A DNA stretch of 64,000 nt, taken from the NCBI RefSeq assembly GCF_018736105.1, contig NZ_CP076135.1, forward strand, positions 1,238,001-1,302,000, given 5' to 3'. A program made the translations under genes and the position numbers. This document shows, in pieces, positions 14,100 to 24,106 of this stretch. This DNA is from Bradyrhizobium sediminis (lineage in GTDB: Bacteria > Pseudomonadota > Alphaproteobacteria > Rhizobiales > Xanthobacteraceae). Positions within the stretch are counted from its first letter, which is position 1. The number at the start of each line of letters is the position of its first letter. The notes below the pieces were generated by a model, which was not told the origin of the DNA, searched no databases, and saw only the letters and a program-made list of their open reading frames with translations.

Positions 14100-15722
14100 A
14101 TGATCCGTCTCGACAATATCAGTAAGCAGAATGGCCACCAGATCCTGTTCATCGAGGCCTCCGCGGCGCTCCAGAGGGGTGAGAAGGTCGGCCTCGTCGG
14201 TCCCAACGGGTCCGGCAAGACCACGCTGTTCCGGATGATCACCGGCCAGGAGCAGCCCGACGAGGGCCAGGTGTCCATCGATCGCGGCGTTACCATTGGC
14301 TATTTCAGCCAGGACGTCGGCGAGATGTCCGGCCGCAGTGCGGTGTCCGAGGTGATGGACGGCGCCGGCCCGGTCAGCGCCGTGGCGGCCGAGCTGAAGG
14401 AACTCGAGGCCGCGATGGGCGATCCCGACCGCGCGGACGAGATGGAAGAGATCATCGAGCGCTACGGCGAGGTGCAGGGGCGTTTCGAGGAACTGGACGG
14501 CTACGCCCTGGAGGGGCGGGCGCGCGAGGTGCTCGCCGGGTTGAGCTTCACCCAGGAGATGATGGACGGCGACGTCGGCGCGCTGTCGGGCGGCTGGAAG
14601 ATGCGCGTGGCGCTGGCCCGCATCCTCCTGATGCGTCCCGACGCCATGCTGCTGGACGAACCGAGCAACCATCTCGACCTCGAGAGCCTGATCTGGCTCG
14701 AGCAGTTCCTGAGGGGGTACGAGGGTTTGCTGCTGATGACCTCGCACGACCGCGAGTTCATGAACCGCATCATCGACAAGGTGGTGGAGATCGACGGCGG
14801 TCAGCTGACCACCTATTCGGGCAATTACGAGTTCTACGAGCAGCAGCGCGCCCTGAGCGAGAAGCAGCAGCAGGCCCAGTTCGAGCGCCAGCAGGCGATG
14901 CTCGCCAAGGAGATCAACTTCATTGAGCGCTTCAAGGCGCGTGCCTCGCACGCCGCCCAGGTGCAGAGCCGGGTCAAGAAGCTGGAGAAGATCGAGCGGG
15001 TGGAGCCGCCGCGGCGCCGCCAGACGGTGGCGTTCGATTTCCTGCCGGCGCCGCGTTCGGGCGAGGACGTCGTCAGCCTGAAAAATGTGCAGAAGGGTTA
15101 TGGCAGCCGCAGCATCTATGACGGGCTGGACTTCCAGGTGCGCCGCAGGGAGCGCTGGTGCGTGATGGGCGTCAACGGCGCCGGCAAGTCCACGCTGCTG
15201 AAGCTGGTGGCGGGCTCCACCGAGCCGGACGACGGCACGGTGGCGCTCGGCGGCAGCGTGAAGATGGGTTACTTCGCCCAGCACGCCATGGACCTGCTGG
15301 ACGGCGAGCGCACGGTGTTCGAGTGGCTGGAGGACTCGTTTCCGCAGGCCGGGCAGGGCAGCTTGCGCGCGCTGGCCGGCTGCTTCGGATTCTCCGGCGA
15401 CGACGTGGAGAAGAAGTGCCGGGTGTTGTCGGGCGGCGAGAAGGCGCGGCTGGTGATGGCGAAGATGCTGTTCGACCCGCCGAACTTCCTGGTGCTGGAC
15501 GAGCCCACCAACCACCTGGACATGGCGACCAAGGAGATGCTGATCGGCGCGTTGTCCGAATTCGAGGGCACCATGCTGTTCGTCTCGCACGACCGGCACT
15601 TCCTGGCCGCGCTGTCCAACCGGGTGCTGGAACTGACGCCCGACGGCATTCATCAGTATGGCGGCGGCTACACGGAGTATGTTGCGCGCACCGGCCAGGA
15701 AGCACCGGGCCTGCGTAGCTGA
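14100..15722 (+). CDS. ABC-F family ATP-binding protein
   Basis: A 540-aa soluble protein with two ABC domains and no membrane segment: Walker A GPNGSGKT (about 34-41) and GVNGAGKST (about 356-364); signatures LSGGWKMRVALAR and LSGGEKARLVMAK; Walker B LLDEPSNHLD and VLDEPTNHLD. A charged inter-domain linker (EQQRALSEKQQQAQFERQQAMLAKE) carries the ABC-F P-site-tRNA interaction motif. ABC-F proteins act on ribosomes, as in translational throttling or relief of stalling. The size and linker are closest to the EttA/YbiT/Uup group; a precise subclass needs a tree. Confidence 0.9.
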   Translation: MIRLDNISKQNGHQILFIEASAALQRGEKVGLVGPNGSGKTTLFRMITGQEQPDEGQVSIDRGVTIGYFSQDVGEMSGRSAVSEVMDGAGPVSAVAAELKELEAAMGDPDRADEMEEIIERYGEVQGRFEELDGYALEGRAREVLAGLSFTQEMMDGDVGALSGGWKMRVALARILLMRPDAMLLDEPSNHLDLESLIWLEQFLRGYEGLLLMTSHDREFMNRIIDKVVEIDGGQLTTYSGNYEFYEQQRALSEKQQQAQFERQQAMLAKEINFIERFKARASHAAQVQSRVKKLEKIERVEPPRRRQTVAFDFLPAPRSGEDVVSLKNVQKGYGSRSIYDGLDFQVRRRERWCVMGVNGAGKSTLLKLVAGSTEPDDGTVALGGSVKMGYFAQHAMDLLDGERTVFEWLEDSFPQAGQGSLRALAGCFGFSGDDVEKKCRVLSGGEKARLVMAKMLFDPPNFLVLDEPTNHLDMATKEMLIGALSEFEGTMLFVSHDRHFLAALSNRVLELTPDGIHQYGGGYTEYVARTGQEAPGLRS

Positions 15723-15994
15723 GATGACGGCGCCGGCAGAGGCGTCGGTGAGCTTATTGCGCAATTTTTAGACGAAAATATCGATGATCGTCCGTTCCGG
15801 TTCGGCCAGCCGCAGGACTGCTGGGGAACTTTTTCCCACAGTGAGGTCGCCCCTTGCGCGGCGGCAACGCTGTTTCCCGCCTGTCACACACATGCGAACT
15901 GGCGTCTGGCGGCGACAGGTGGTTTAAAAGCAACAGGAATCGGTCAGCCGGCCACCCACCCACCCTAAGGGCTGCGAGTTCAGGGGCACAGGAG

Positions 15995-17794
15995 ATGGAG
16001 AGACGCCTAGCGGCCATAGTCTGCGCAGACGTTGCCGGTTATTCGCGAATGATGGGGGCCGACGAGGAAGGCACCCACGCCGCGTTCAAGGCCCATCGAA
16101 GCGCGATCTATCCGATCATTCTCAATCACGGCGGCCGGCTGGTGAAGAACACCGGCGACGGCTTCCTGCTGGAGTTTCCGAGCGTCGTCAGCGCGATCGA
16201 GTCCGGGATCGCCATGCAGGCGCTGATGGTGGAGCGCAACGACCAGCTCCCTTCGGATCGGGTGATGCAATTCCGTCTCGGCGTTCACATGGGAGATGTG
16301 ATCGCCGACGAGGACGAGGTGTTCGGGGACGGCGTCAACATCGCCGTCCGCCTCGAGGCGATTGCCGCGCCCGGCGGGGTGGCCGTTTCGGCCAAGGCCT
16401 ACGATGAGGCCAGCAAGCACCTCAGCGCTCCCTTCGTCGATGCCGGTACGCACCGTTTCAAGAACATCGCCGAACCGGTGCATGTCTGGACCTGGAAGCC
16501 GGTCGGATATGACGACGCCGGCAGCGAGCAGAAGACCGCGACCAACCTGCCCGCTCAATACCGAACAGCGATCGTCGGCGTGCTGCCATTTGCGAATCTC
16601 AGTGACAGCGCCGACGAGTATTTCTCCGATGGTCTCACCGAGGACCTGATCCACGCCCTGTCGCTGCAGTCGTTTTACCGGGTGCTGAGCAGGAACTCGA
16701 CCTTCGCCTTCAAGGGCAAGAGCCTGAGCACCCGCCTGATCGCGCGGGAAATCGACGCAACCTATCTGATCCAGGGTTCGGTGCGCCGCGCCGGAAGCAA
16801 GGTTCGCGTCACCGCCGAGCTGATCGCTCCCGAGAATGGCGAGCAAATATGGGCCGGCCGCTATGACCGCGACATCGGCGATCTGTTCGCCATGCAGGAC
16901 GAAATCACCACCAATCTCTGCGCGGCATTGGCCCCGGAGATCTATCGCGCCGAAGCTTCCGCGCCGGCGCGGTCGTCGTCCACCGATCTGACTGCGTGGG
17001 ACCGGTTCCTGCGCGGGCTCTCTCATTACTACAAGCCGACCAAGGCGGATTACGAAGCCTCGATCGAATTGTTCCGGGAGGCGATCGCGCTCGATCCGGC
17101 GCTTTCGATCGCGCGCGCCTATCTCGCCACCATCCTGGTGCAGGGCGTGCAGTTCGGCTGGATCAAGAGCACCAGCGAATTATGGCGCGAGGCGATGGAA
17201 CTGGCGGAAAGCAGCGTCCGGCTCGATCCGCGTTCGTCGTTCGCATTTTCGATTCTGGCCTATGTGCAGGCGATGGAGGGCTATCACGACGCCGCCATGG
17301 ACGCCGCGCGCAAGGCGGTCGAATTGAACCCCTACGACATGGGCGCGCGCGGCGTGCTCGGCATCTGTCACCTCGTGATCGGCGAACATCGGCAGGCCAT
17401 CGAACTGTTTTCGACGGCCGTGCAGCGCGGCAACAGCGACCCGCGGTATCAGTGGCCGGCCTTGAGTGCGTTCAGCCACTACCTGCTCCGGCAATATGAT
17501 GCGTCGCTGTCCTGGGCCCGCGAAGCCCTGTACATGAACCCCAATCATCTTCAGGTGCTCTGTGTCCGGGCGGCGGCGCTGGCGCAATTGGATCGGACCG
17601 AGGAAGCAGCCAAGGCCGTCCAAGTCCTGCTCGGCAGCTTTCCGGGCCTCACCGTCGAACGGCACCTGAAGAATTTCCGCTGGAAATCCCCGGCCGACAC
17701 CGCCCACTACCGGGACGGGCTTCTGAAAGCCGGCGTTCCCCTGCGCAACCTGACCCTCGTCGGGTCCGGCTCGAAGCGGACCGCCAATACCTAA
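15995..17794 (+). CDS. Class III adenylate cyclase with TolB-like and TPR regions
   Basis: A 599-aa protein. The cyclase domain (1-170) keeps both metal Asp residues (IVCADVAGYS and NTGDGFLLEF) and the transition-state Asn/Arg (VNIAVRLEAIAAPGG), so it should be active in making cAMP. A TolB-N-like segment follows (GVLPFANLSDSADEYFSDGLTEDLIHALS, about 190-310), then TPR-type helices to the C-terminus (LAESSVRLDPRSSFAF, ARKAVELNPYDMGARGVLGI). This architecture is very common in Bradyrhizobium. No membrane segment. ATG 15995 follows AGGGGCACAGGAG and starts the cyclase motif; the open frame back to 15854 is probably untranslated. Confidence 0.9.
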   Translation: MERRLAAIVCADVAGYSRMMGADEEGTHAAFKAHRSAIYPIILNHGGRLVKNTGDGFLLEFPSVVSAIESGIAMQALMVERNDQLPSDRVMQFRLGVHMGDVIADEDEVFGDGVNIAVRLEAIAAPGGVAVSAKAYDEASKHLSAPFVDAGTHRFKNIAEPVHVWTWKPVGYDDAGSEQKTATNLPAQYRTAIVGVLPFANLSDSADEYFSDGLTEDLIHALSLQSFYRVLSRNSTFAFKGKSLSTRLIAREIDATYLIQGSVRRAGSKVRVTAELIAPENGEQIWAGRYDRDIGDLFAMQDEITTNLCAALAPEIYRAEASAPARSSSTDLTAWDRFLRGLSHYYKPTKADYEASIELFREAIALDPALSIARAYLATILVQGVQFGWIKSTSELWREAMELAESSVRLDPRSSFAFSILAYVQAMEGYHDAAMDAARKAVELNPYDMGARGVLGICHLVIGEHRQAIELFSTAVQRGNSDPRYQWPALSAFSHYLLRQYDASLSWAREALYMNPNHLQVLCVRAAALAQLDRTEEAAKAVQVLLGSFPGLTVERHLKNFRWKSPADTAHYRDGLLKAGVPLRNLTLVGSGSKRTANT

Positions 17795-18048
17795 GGCGCG
17801 GCCGGCGCGCGCAAGCATTAGGAATCCGGCCCGGTGAGGCCGAAGCAGTCCCCGGCCGACGCACGAGGCCCGTGGGCAACGCTGTTCCGGCCCATGCCTC
17901 TGGTTGACTCGGATTCGGATTCCGCCAAAACTCCGTTGCAGCCTAAGGTAGCGTGCCGCAGGGCGAATTCGCCTTTTCAAATCAGGGCGAGGCAGTTTCA
18001 TATTTTCATAATGCGTTTCAGGAATTCGACTTTTCAGGATTCAGATCC

Positions 18049-20856
18049 ATGCAAGACGACAGCCTTCATAGGGCGGGCGGCGCCGCTGTTTCGCAGCTTG
18101 CGGTTTCGCCCAACAATCCGTGCCCCTTCCTGCGCGCCGTCGTGGCGGAAGGATTCGTCGGCGGCCACATCGTGCCGATCCCGGAGCTGTGCAGGACCGT
18201 CGAGGCCGCCAGCGGCAAGACCGGACTGCAGAAGACACTGGTCGGCCTGAAGACCTACCCGGTCGCCCTGATCGCCAACGGCCTCAGCCCCTTGCGCCTG
18301 TTGCGCAGCTGGTGGTCAGGCGCAGTGCTCGACGCGCTCCGCAATGGTCCCCTGGACAAGCATGGCGTCGGTTCGCGCATCCTCGACGCGAACGCCAAGG
18401 TGCATGAGAGCGAAATCGCCCGTCTCGCCGGATTCGGAAAGGAACGGCAGGATCCGTCCGGCGGAGTCGAGGTCGGGCTGACGAGCAGCGAGATCACGAC
18501 CTACATGAACGCGAATTTCGCGCGCGCCAAGGGGCACCGGCGCTGGTTCGACCGGCTGCTGATGAACGGCGAATGGCCGGTCTTGCTCGATATCATGGGC
18601 AAGGGTGAGGGCAAGGGCCGCTACCTCAGCGTGGCGGAGGTCAGGACGCTGTTCGTCGACCGCCGGCTGCCCGACCGCATCAACGCGCGCCTGGCCTCGC
18701 AGCCGGCAACGGCGCCGGCTCACGGTCCGTTGCGCAAGGCCCTCAAAGTCGCGGTTTGGCTGGCGGCATTGGCGATCGCGGCGATCGTGGCGATCGTGGC
18801 GATCGCCGAATTTCCCAACCAGGTCGGCAAGATCGTGCCGCCGCTGGCGCAGGTGCTGCCGCCGCCGCTGCCGGACAGCGCCCCGGCGAAGGAAGCGCAT
18901 TGGCTCGACCAGAACTGGCCGACGGAGAGGAGGCACTGGTTCCACCATGCAAGCCAGGGCACGGCGACCTTCCCGGTGCCCTATGCCTGGTTTCTCGCGC
19001 TGGAACAGCCAGGCATTCATTTGTTCACCCGGCCCGGCATGCTCGCCGACAGCGCTTACCTCGAGCGGTTCGGCTTTCTTCCAAGCCCCAAATCCGTCGA
19101 TACCGACGCCGCGAGCCTGCGCCGCTTTGGCTATTCAGCCGCGTTCGATGCCAGGACCGAGCCGGCGCCGAAATTGGCGGCGGGTTTGCAGCCGACGCCA
19201 GCGGAGAATTTCGACGGCCTGCCGGTCGGTTTCGCGCGAATGAACGGGGTCACCAACCCCGGCACCGGCGCCCCCGAGGCCGACAAGATCGGGCTGACTT
19301 GTGCGGCCTGTCACACCGGGCATATCAATTACAAGGGCGTCAGCGTGCGCTATGACGGCGGCCCGGCCACGGTGAACCTGAAAAAGCTCGAGCTCGCGAC
19401 CGGCCTGTCCATTGCCTACACCACGTGGGTGCCCGGCCGCTTCAACCGCTTCGCGACGCGGGTACTCGGTCCCGACGCCGGCAAGGACGAGCGTGACAAG
19501 CTCAAGAAAGAGCTGACGCAGATTCGCGACTTCCTGCTTGCCCAGATCAAGATCTATCAGAAGGCGATCGACAGCAGGAAAGGGTTCGACGGCAACAAGC
19601 AGAAGGATACCGAGGAAGGATTCGGGCGGCTCGACGCGCTGAACCGGATCGGCAATCAGGTCTTCTACACCGACCTCGTGATGTCGGGTCTCGCCGGATA
19701 TGAAAAGAACCTTTACGCGGTTGATGCGCCGGTCAGTTTCCCGCCGATCTGGACCGTGCCGTGGTTGTGGTGGGCGCAATACGACGCCTCGATCGAGCAG
19801 CCTCTGATCCGCAACGCCGGCGAGGCGCTCGGCGTTTCCGCGCTGGTCAATCTTTCGCCCAATCCTCCGCCGGAGGCGTTGTTCCGCTCCTCCGTCGCCC
19901 TCAACAATCTCGTCTACATCGAAGACATGTTGCGCGGTCCCGATCCTCTTCGCCAAAATCCCAAAGGTTTTGCCGGGCTGAAATCGCCGGAATGGCCGGC
20001 AAAAATCTTCGCCAGCGATCCGGCATGGAAGATCAAACCCGAGCGCGTCGCCAGGGGCCGCGCGATTTACGCGGAGATCTGCGTCGAGTGCCATCTCGGA
20101 CCGGTCGCCGACCCCGTATTCGACACGCAATTCCCGGACAAGAGCTTCTGGACCTCGGATCGCTGGAGGAACCGCGACAGCGCCAATCCCGTGCTGAACC
20201 CGGTCCAGAAGGGCGTGGCCGGCATGGGAACGGATCCCGCCCAGGCCAATGTTCTCGCAAAGCGGTCGGTCGAGATTCCCGGCTTCTTAAACCTGCAGCC
20301 CGCACGCGACCTCGACTCGCGGGGGAAATGTGCCGATCTTCCCGCCTATTCTTCGACGGAGATGCCGTTCGCCATCGCGCTGATGATCGTGGTGGACAAG
20401 GTCAGCGACAAATGGATGAAGGACCGCAAGCTTTCGGAGGCGGATCAGGCCGCGCTGTGGGGGCCGCGTAAGAATTGTCCCAATACCGCGCCAAACGGAC
20501 CGCATTATCGTGCGCGCCCGCTGAACGGCGTCTGGGCGACCGCTCCCTATCTCCACAACGGTTCGGTGCCCTCGTTGTACTGGATGCTCAAGCCCGCGGC
20601 CGAGCGTCCGAAGCAGTTCTGCATGGGCGCCCGCGACTTCGATCCGGAGCACGTCGGTTTTCGCGTCGCCACATCCTGCAAGACCGGCGAAACCCTGTTC
20701 TCGATGACGGACGGCGACGGCAAGCCGATCCACGGCAACAGCGTTCTCGGCCATTCGCTGGAGGGAACGCCGGGGCCGGGCAAGAACGGCGTGATCGGCC
20801 GGATGCTGACCGAGGACGAGCGGTTCGACCTGATCGAGTATCTGAAGACGCTGTAG
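18049..20856 (+). CDS. Large di-haem cytochrome c (peroxidase-like) with N-terminal extension
   Basis: About 935 aa. Residues 1-225 form a soluble region beginning near NNPCPFLRAVVAEGF, resembling the opening of chloroperoxidase-type haem-thiolate proteins. A transmembrane helix follows (about 230-255, VAVWLAALAIAAIVAIVAIAEF), then a periplasmic portion with c-type haem motifs CAACH (about 418) and CVECH (about 678) and the late RPLNGVWATAPYLHNGSVPSLYWML motif of di-haem cytochrome peroxidase relatives. It should be an inner-membrane-tethered periplasmic redox enzyme. The frame opens at 17953; ATG 18049 is an alternative start with no clearly better ribosome site. No partner genes. Confidence 0.8.
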   Translation: MQDDSLHRAGGAAVSQLAVSPNNPCPFLRAVVAEGFVGGHIVPIPELCRTVEAASGKTGLQKTLVGLKTYPVALIANGLSPLRLLRSWWSGAVLDALRNGPLDKHGVGSRILDANAKVHESEIARLAGFGKERQDPSGGVEVGLTSSEITTYMNANFARAKGHRRWFDRLLMNGEWPVLLDIMGKGEGKGRYLSVAEVRTLFVDRRLPDRINARLASQPATAPAHGPLRKALKVAVWLAALAIAAIVAIVAIAEFPNQVGKIVPPLAQVLPPPLPDSAPAKEAHWLDQNWPTERRHWFHHASQGTATFPVPYAWFLALEQPGIHLFTRPGMLADSAYLERFGFLPSPKSVDTDAASLRRFGYSAAFDARTEPAPKLAAGLQPTPAENFDGLPVGFARMNGVTNPGTGAPEADKIGLTCAACHTGHINYKGVSVRYDGGPATVNLKKLELATGLSIAYTTWVPGRFNRFATRVLGPDAGKDERDKLKKELTQIRDFLLAQIKIYQKAIDSRKGFDGNKQKDTEEGFGRLDALNRIGNQVFYTDLVMSGLAGYEKNLYAVDAPVSFPPIWTVPWLWWAQYDASIEQPLIRNAGEALGVSALVNLSPNPPPEALFRSSVALNNLVYIEDMLRGPDPLRQNPKGFAGLKSPEWPAKIFASDPAWKIKPERVARGRAIYAEICVECHLGPVADPVFDTQFPDKSFWTSDRWRNRDSANPVLNPVQKGVAGMGTDPAQANVLAKRSVEIPGFLNLQPARDLDSRGKCADLPAYSSTEMPFAIALMIVVDKVSDKWMKDRKLSEADQAALWGPRKNCPNTAPNGPHYRARPLNGVWATAPYLHNGSVPSLYWMLKPAAERPKQFCMGARDFDPEHVGFRVATSCKTGETLFSMTDGDGKPIHGNSVLGHSLEGTPGPGKNGVIGRMLTEDERFDLIEYLKTL

Positions 20857-20900
20857 GGCAAAGCTGGCTGCCGCGTCCATCCGCGCTTCTGACCCCCACA

Positions 20901-20929
20901 AACAAAAACCCCGCCATTTGCGGCGGGGT
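20901..20929 (-). terminator. Rho-independent terminator of ctrA
   Basis: Read on the minus strand, ACCCCGCC-GCAAAT-GGCGGGGT is followed by TTTTGTTTG: an 8-bp GC stem and a U tract, 50 bases after the ctrA stop. Confidence 0.85.
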
Positions 20930-20978
20930 CCAGTCGGGGAGGAGAGAGCCAGACGGGCCCTCGGGTAGAACTCTTCGA

Positions 20979-21680
<702 letters not shown>

Positions 21681-21755
21681 GCCAGTCCCCTATAGTCGCC
21701 GCTCCGGGCGTCAGGTCGGCCGCACTTGCGGCACTCAAAACGCCTTTGAACAACT

Positions 21756-21924
21756 GATTCGGATCCTGACGACATATGGTTAACAAAATCTGATTCCTGT
21801 TCGCAAGGTCTTTCAGTGCAATTTTCATCGAATCGCCCTAAGATATTGCGGTGAAGCAGGTTTTCGTAACCACTCCCGTTCAGTTTTCACATTAAGAGAC
21901 GGGCCTAACCGACTCTTGCGACTC
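21756..21924. promoter_or_regulatory. Cluster of five CcrM (GANTC) sites in the ctrA-fliI gap
   Basis: GATTC at 21756 and 21792, GAATC at 21830, and GACTC at 21911 and 21920. About one is expected by chance in this length. In Caulobacter, methylation of GANTC at the ctrA promoter links its firing to replication-fork passage. Confidence 0.55.
21776..21783 (-). promoter_or_regulatory. CtrA half-site TTAACCAT upstream of ctrA
   Basis: TTAACCAT on the minus strand, 96 bases before the ctrA start. It matches the 8-base CtrA half-site exactly. The distal TTAA is not conserved (TCGT). It is consistent with the autoregulation known in Caulobacter. Confidence 0.45.
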
Positions 21925-22045
21925 GTCCTTCTTCTGATGGGCGAGCGCTCTCAGTCACCAAAGACAGTGACGCAATGATTAACGATGCGGGTAAACACGA
22001 AGTTAAGGGCAGGGCCCTAAAGCGCTTAAACTTAAGGTTTTCGCA

Positions 22046-23371
22046 ATGAAGGCCCTCGCCGAACAGATCTGCGACATCGACGGCGTCAATATATATGGCC
22101 GGGTTGTGGGCGTCCGCGGCCTGATGGTCGAGATCGCGGGGCCGATCCACGCGATGTCGGTCGGCGCCCGCATCGTCATCGATACCGGCGGCAACCGTTT
22201 CATTCCCTCCGAGGTCATCGGCTTTTCCGGCAACAACGCCGTGGTGATGCCGTTCGCCGGCCTCGAAGGTGTGCGCCGTGGCTGCCGGGCGGTGATCGCC
22301 AATGCCGCAAGCCAGGTGCGGCCTTCGCCGTCCTGGCTCGGCCGCGTCATCAACGCGATGGGCGAGCCGATCGACGGCAAGGGGCCGTTGGCGCAGGGCG
22401 CCTCGCCAATGCCCTATCGCAACTCGCCGCCGCCGGCGCATTCGCGCAAGCGGGTCGGTGCGCCGCTCGATCTCGGCGTGCGCTCGCTCAATACCTTTCT
22501 CACCTGTTGTCGTGGCCAGCGGCTCGGCATCTTCGCCGGCTCCGGCGTCGGCAAATCGGTGCTGCTGTCGATGCTGGCGCGCAATGTCGACGCCGACATC
22601 ACCGTGATCGGCCTAGTCGGCGAACGCGGCCGCGAGGTGCAGGAATTCCTGCAGGATGACCTCGGCGAGGAGGGCCTGGCGCGCTCGGTGGTGGTGGTGG
22701 CGACCTCGGATGAGCCTGCGCTGATGCGGCGGCAGGCGGCCTATCTGACCTTGGCTATCGCGGAATATTTCCGCGACGAGGACAAGGACGTGCTGTGCCT
22801 GATGGATTCGGTGACGCGCTTTGCCATGGCGCAGCGCGAAATCGGCCTGTCGGCGGGCGAGCCGCCGACCGCCAAGGGCTATACGCCGACCGTGTTCACC
22901 GAGCTGCCGAAGCTGCTCGAGCGGGCCGGACCGGGGATCGGCGCCGGCACCATCACCGGCATCTTTACGGTGCTGGTGGACGGCGACGATCATAATGAGC
23001 CGATCGCCGACGCGGTCCGCGGCATTCTCGACGGCCATATCGTGATGCAGCGCGCGATCGCCGAGCGCGGCCGCTATCCGGCGATCAACATTCTCAAATC
23101 GGTCTCCCGCACCATGCCGAAATCGGCCGATCCGGCCCATCTGCCTGCCATTACCCGGGCCCGCCAGGTGATGGCGACCTATGCCGACATGGAGGAACTG
23201 ATCCGGCTAGGGGCCTATCGCCAGGGCTCCAGCGCCGAGGTCGACGAGGCGATCCGGCTGCACGAACCCCTGGAAAGCTTCCTGCGCCAGGCCAAGGACG
23301 AGACCACCGGCCTGAACGAGGGCTATCGGCAGCTTGAGCAAATCCTGAAGGACTTGGAAACGGAACGCTAA
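22046..23371 (+). CDS. fliI: Flagellum-specific ATPase FliI
   Basis: A 441-aa relative of F1-ATPase beta that energises flagellar export. Seen are Walker [12 protein letters not shown] (about 162-172), [27 protein letters not shown] (Walker B and the type III ATPase signature) and [19 protein letters not shown]. Length is normal. It is divergent from ctrA, and fliJ follows 110 bases downstream after a stem-loop. Most export genes lie elsewhere, but flhA is at 34-36 kb. Confidence 0.96.
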   Translation: MKALAEQICDIDGVNIYGRVVGVRGLMVEIAGPIHAMSVGARIVIDTGGNRFIPSEVIGFSGNNAVVMPFAGLEGVRRGCRAVIANAASQVRPSPSWLGRVINAMGEPIDGKGPLAQGASPMPYRNSPPPAHSRKRVGAPLDLGVRSLNTFLTCCRGQRLGIFAGSGVGKSVLLSMLARNVDADITVIGLVGERGREVQEFLQDDLGEEGLARSVVVVATSDEPALMRRQAAYLTLAIAEYFRDEDKDVLCLMDSVTRFAMAQREIGLSAGEPPTAKGYTPTVFTELPKLLERAGPGIGAGTITGIFTVLVDGDDHNEPIADAVRGILDGHIVMQRAIAERGRYPAINILKSVSRTMPKSADPAHLPAITRARQVMATYADMEELIRLGAYRQGSSAEVDEAIRLHEPLESFLRQAKDETTGLNEGYRQLEQILKDLETER

Positions 23372-23409
23372 CTTTGTCAGGCCATCATCCGCGCCACACA
23401 ACGAGTTGC

Positions 23410-23437
23410 ACCGGCGGGGCCCCTGAGGGGTGCCGGT
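23410..23437 (+). other. Stem-loop between fliI and fliJ
   Basis: ACCGGC and GCCGGT (23410-23415, 23432-23437) enclose a second pairing of CCCCT with AGGGG. There is no U tract, so it is more likely an mRNA processing or stability element than a terminator. Confidence 0.4.
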
Positions 23438-23480
23438 TCCGTCCCGCATTCAGGCCGGGACTTCTGGGGAGTATGAGTCG

Positions 23481-23900
23481 ATGAAGTCACGTGAAACGCT
23501 GATCCGCCTGAAGAAATTTCAGGTCGACGAAAAGCGCCGAAGGGTCGCCCAGATCGAGGGCATGATCGCCGATTTCCAGCGGATGTCGGTCGACCTGGAG
23601 CGCGAAATCCAGACCGAACAGGAGCGCGCCGGGATCAACGATCCCACGCATTTCGCCTATCCGACCTATGCCAAGGCCGCGATCCAGCGGCGTGAAAACC
23701 TGACCCGCTCGGCCGACGAATTGCGGATCCAGCTCGAAGACGCCAAGAGCCTGTTGGGCGAGGCGTTCGACGAACTCAAGAAGGTCGAGCTCCTGGACGA
23801 GCGCGACCAGGCCCGCGAACGGGCCGAGGAGAAAGCCCGGGAACAGGCCGATCTCGACAGTATCGGCCTGATGCGCGCCCGCATCGGGGCGGTTGCCTGA
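23481..23900 (+). CDS. fliJ: Flagellar export protein FliJ
   Basis: A 139-aa, almost wholly helical, charged protein (MKSRETLIRLKKFQVDEKRRRVAQIEG...) forming the antiparallel coiled coil that sits in the FliI hexamer. FliJ proteins are recognised mainly by size, coiled-coil pattern and position after fliI, all met here. ATG 23481 starts at the conserved MKSRETLIRLKKF. The upstream extension to 23430 covers the intergenic stem-loop region and is unlikely. A strong terminator follows. Confidence 0.9.
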   Translation: MKSRETLIRLKKFQVDEKRRRVAQIEGMIADFQRMSVDLEREIQTEQERAGINDPTHFAYPTYAKAAIQRRENLTRSADELRIQLEDAKSLLGEAFDELKKVELLDERDQARERAEEKAREQADLDSIGLMRARIGAVA

Positions 23901-23933
23901 CGGCTTCGATTCCGACATTTCGGCAAGATCCAG

Positions 23934-23966
23934 AACCCGGGCCGCAAGGTCCGGGTTTGTCGTTGG
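23934..23966 (+). terminator. Terminator of fliI-fliJ
   Basis: AACCCGGGCC pairs with GGTCCGGGTT around a GCAA loop (10 pairs, one G-U), followed by TGTCGTTGG. The U tract is short. A 15-base direct repeat CGGGTTTGTCGTTGG (23952-23966, 23967-23981) overlaps its 3' arm. Confidence 0.6.
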
Positions 23967-24106
23967 CGGGTTTGTCGTTGGAATGTCCACAGGCCTGTGA
24001 GCGGCGACTTGGTGGCCCGCTCCGGCGCGAGGTATGATACTGACATGTCAGGACTGCCGCTCCGGTATGTGAGAAGCGATGGGGCATCGCGATTTGGGGA
24101 CGCTGA

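Noticed and set aside
13875..15764. 629-codon minus-strand frame
   Set aside because: Mirror of the ABC-F gene with biased composition; no motif.
21961..22045. CtrA full box before fliI (TTAACGATGCGGGTAA)
   Set aside because: Spacing is eight rather than seven and the second half is GTAA; several TTAA words occur but none gives a proper box.
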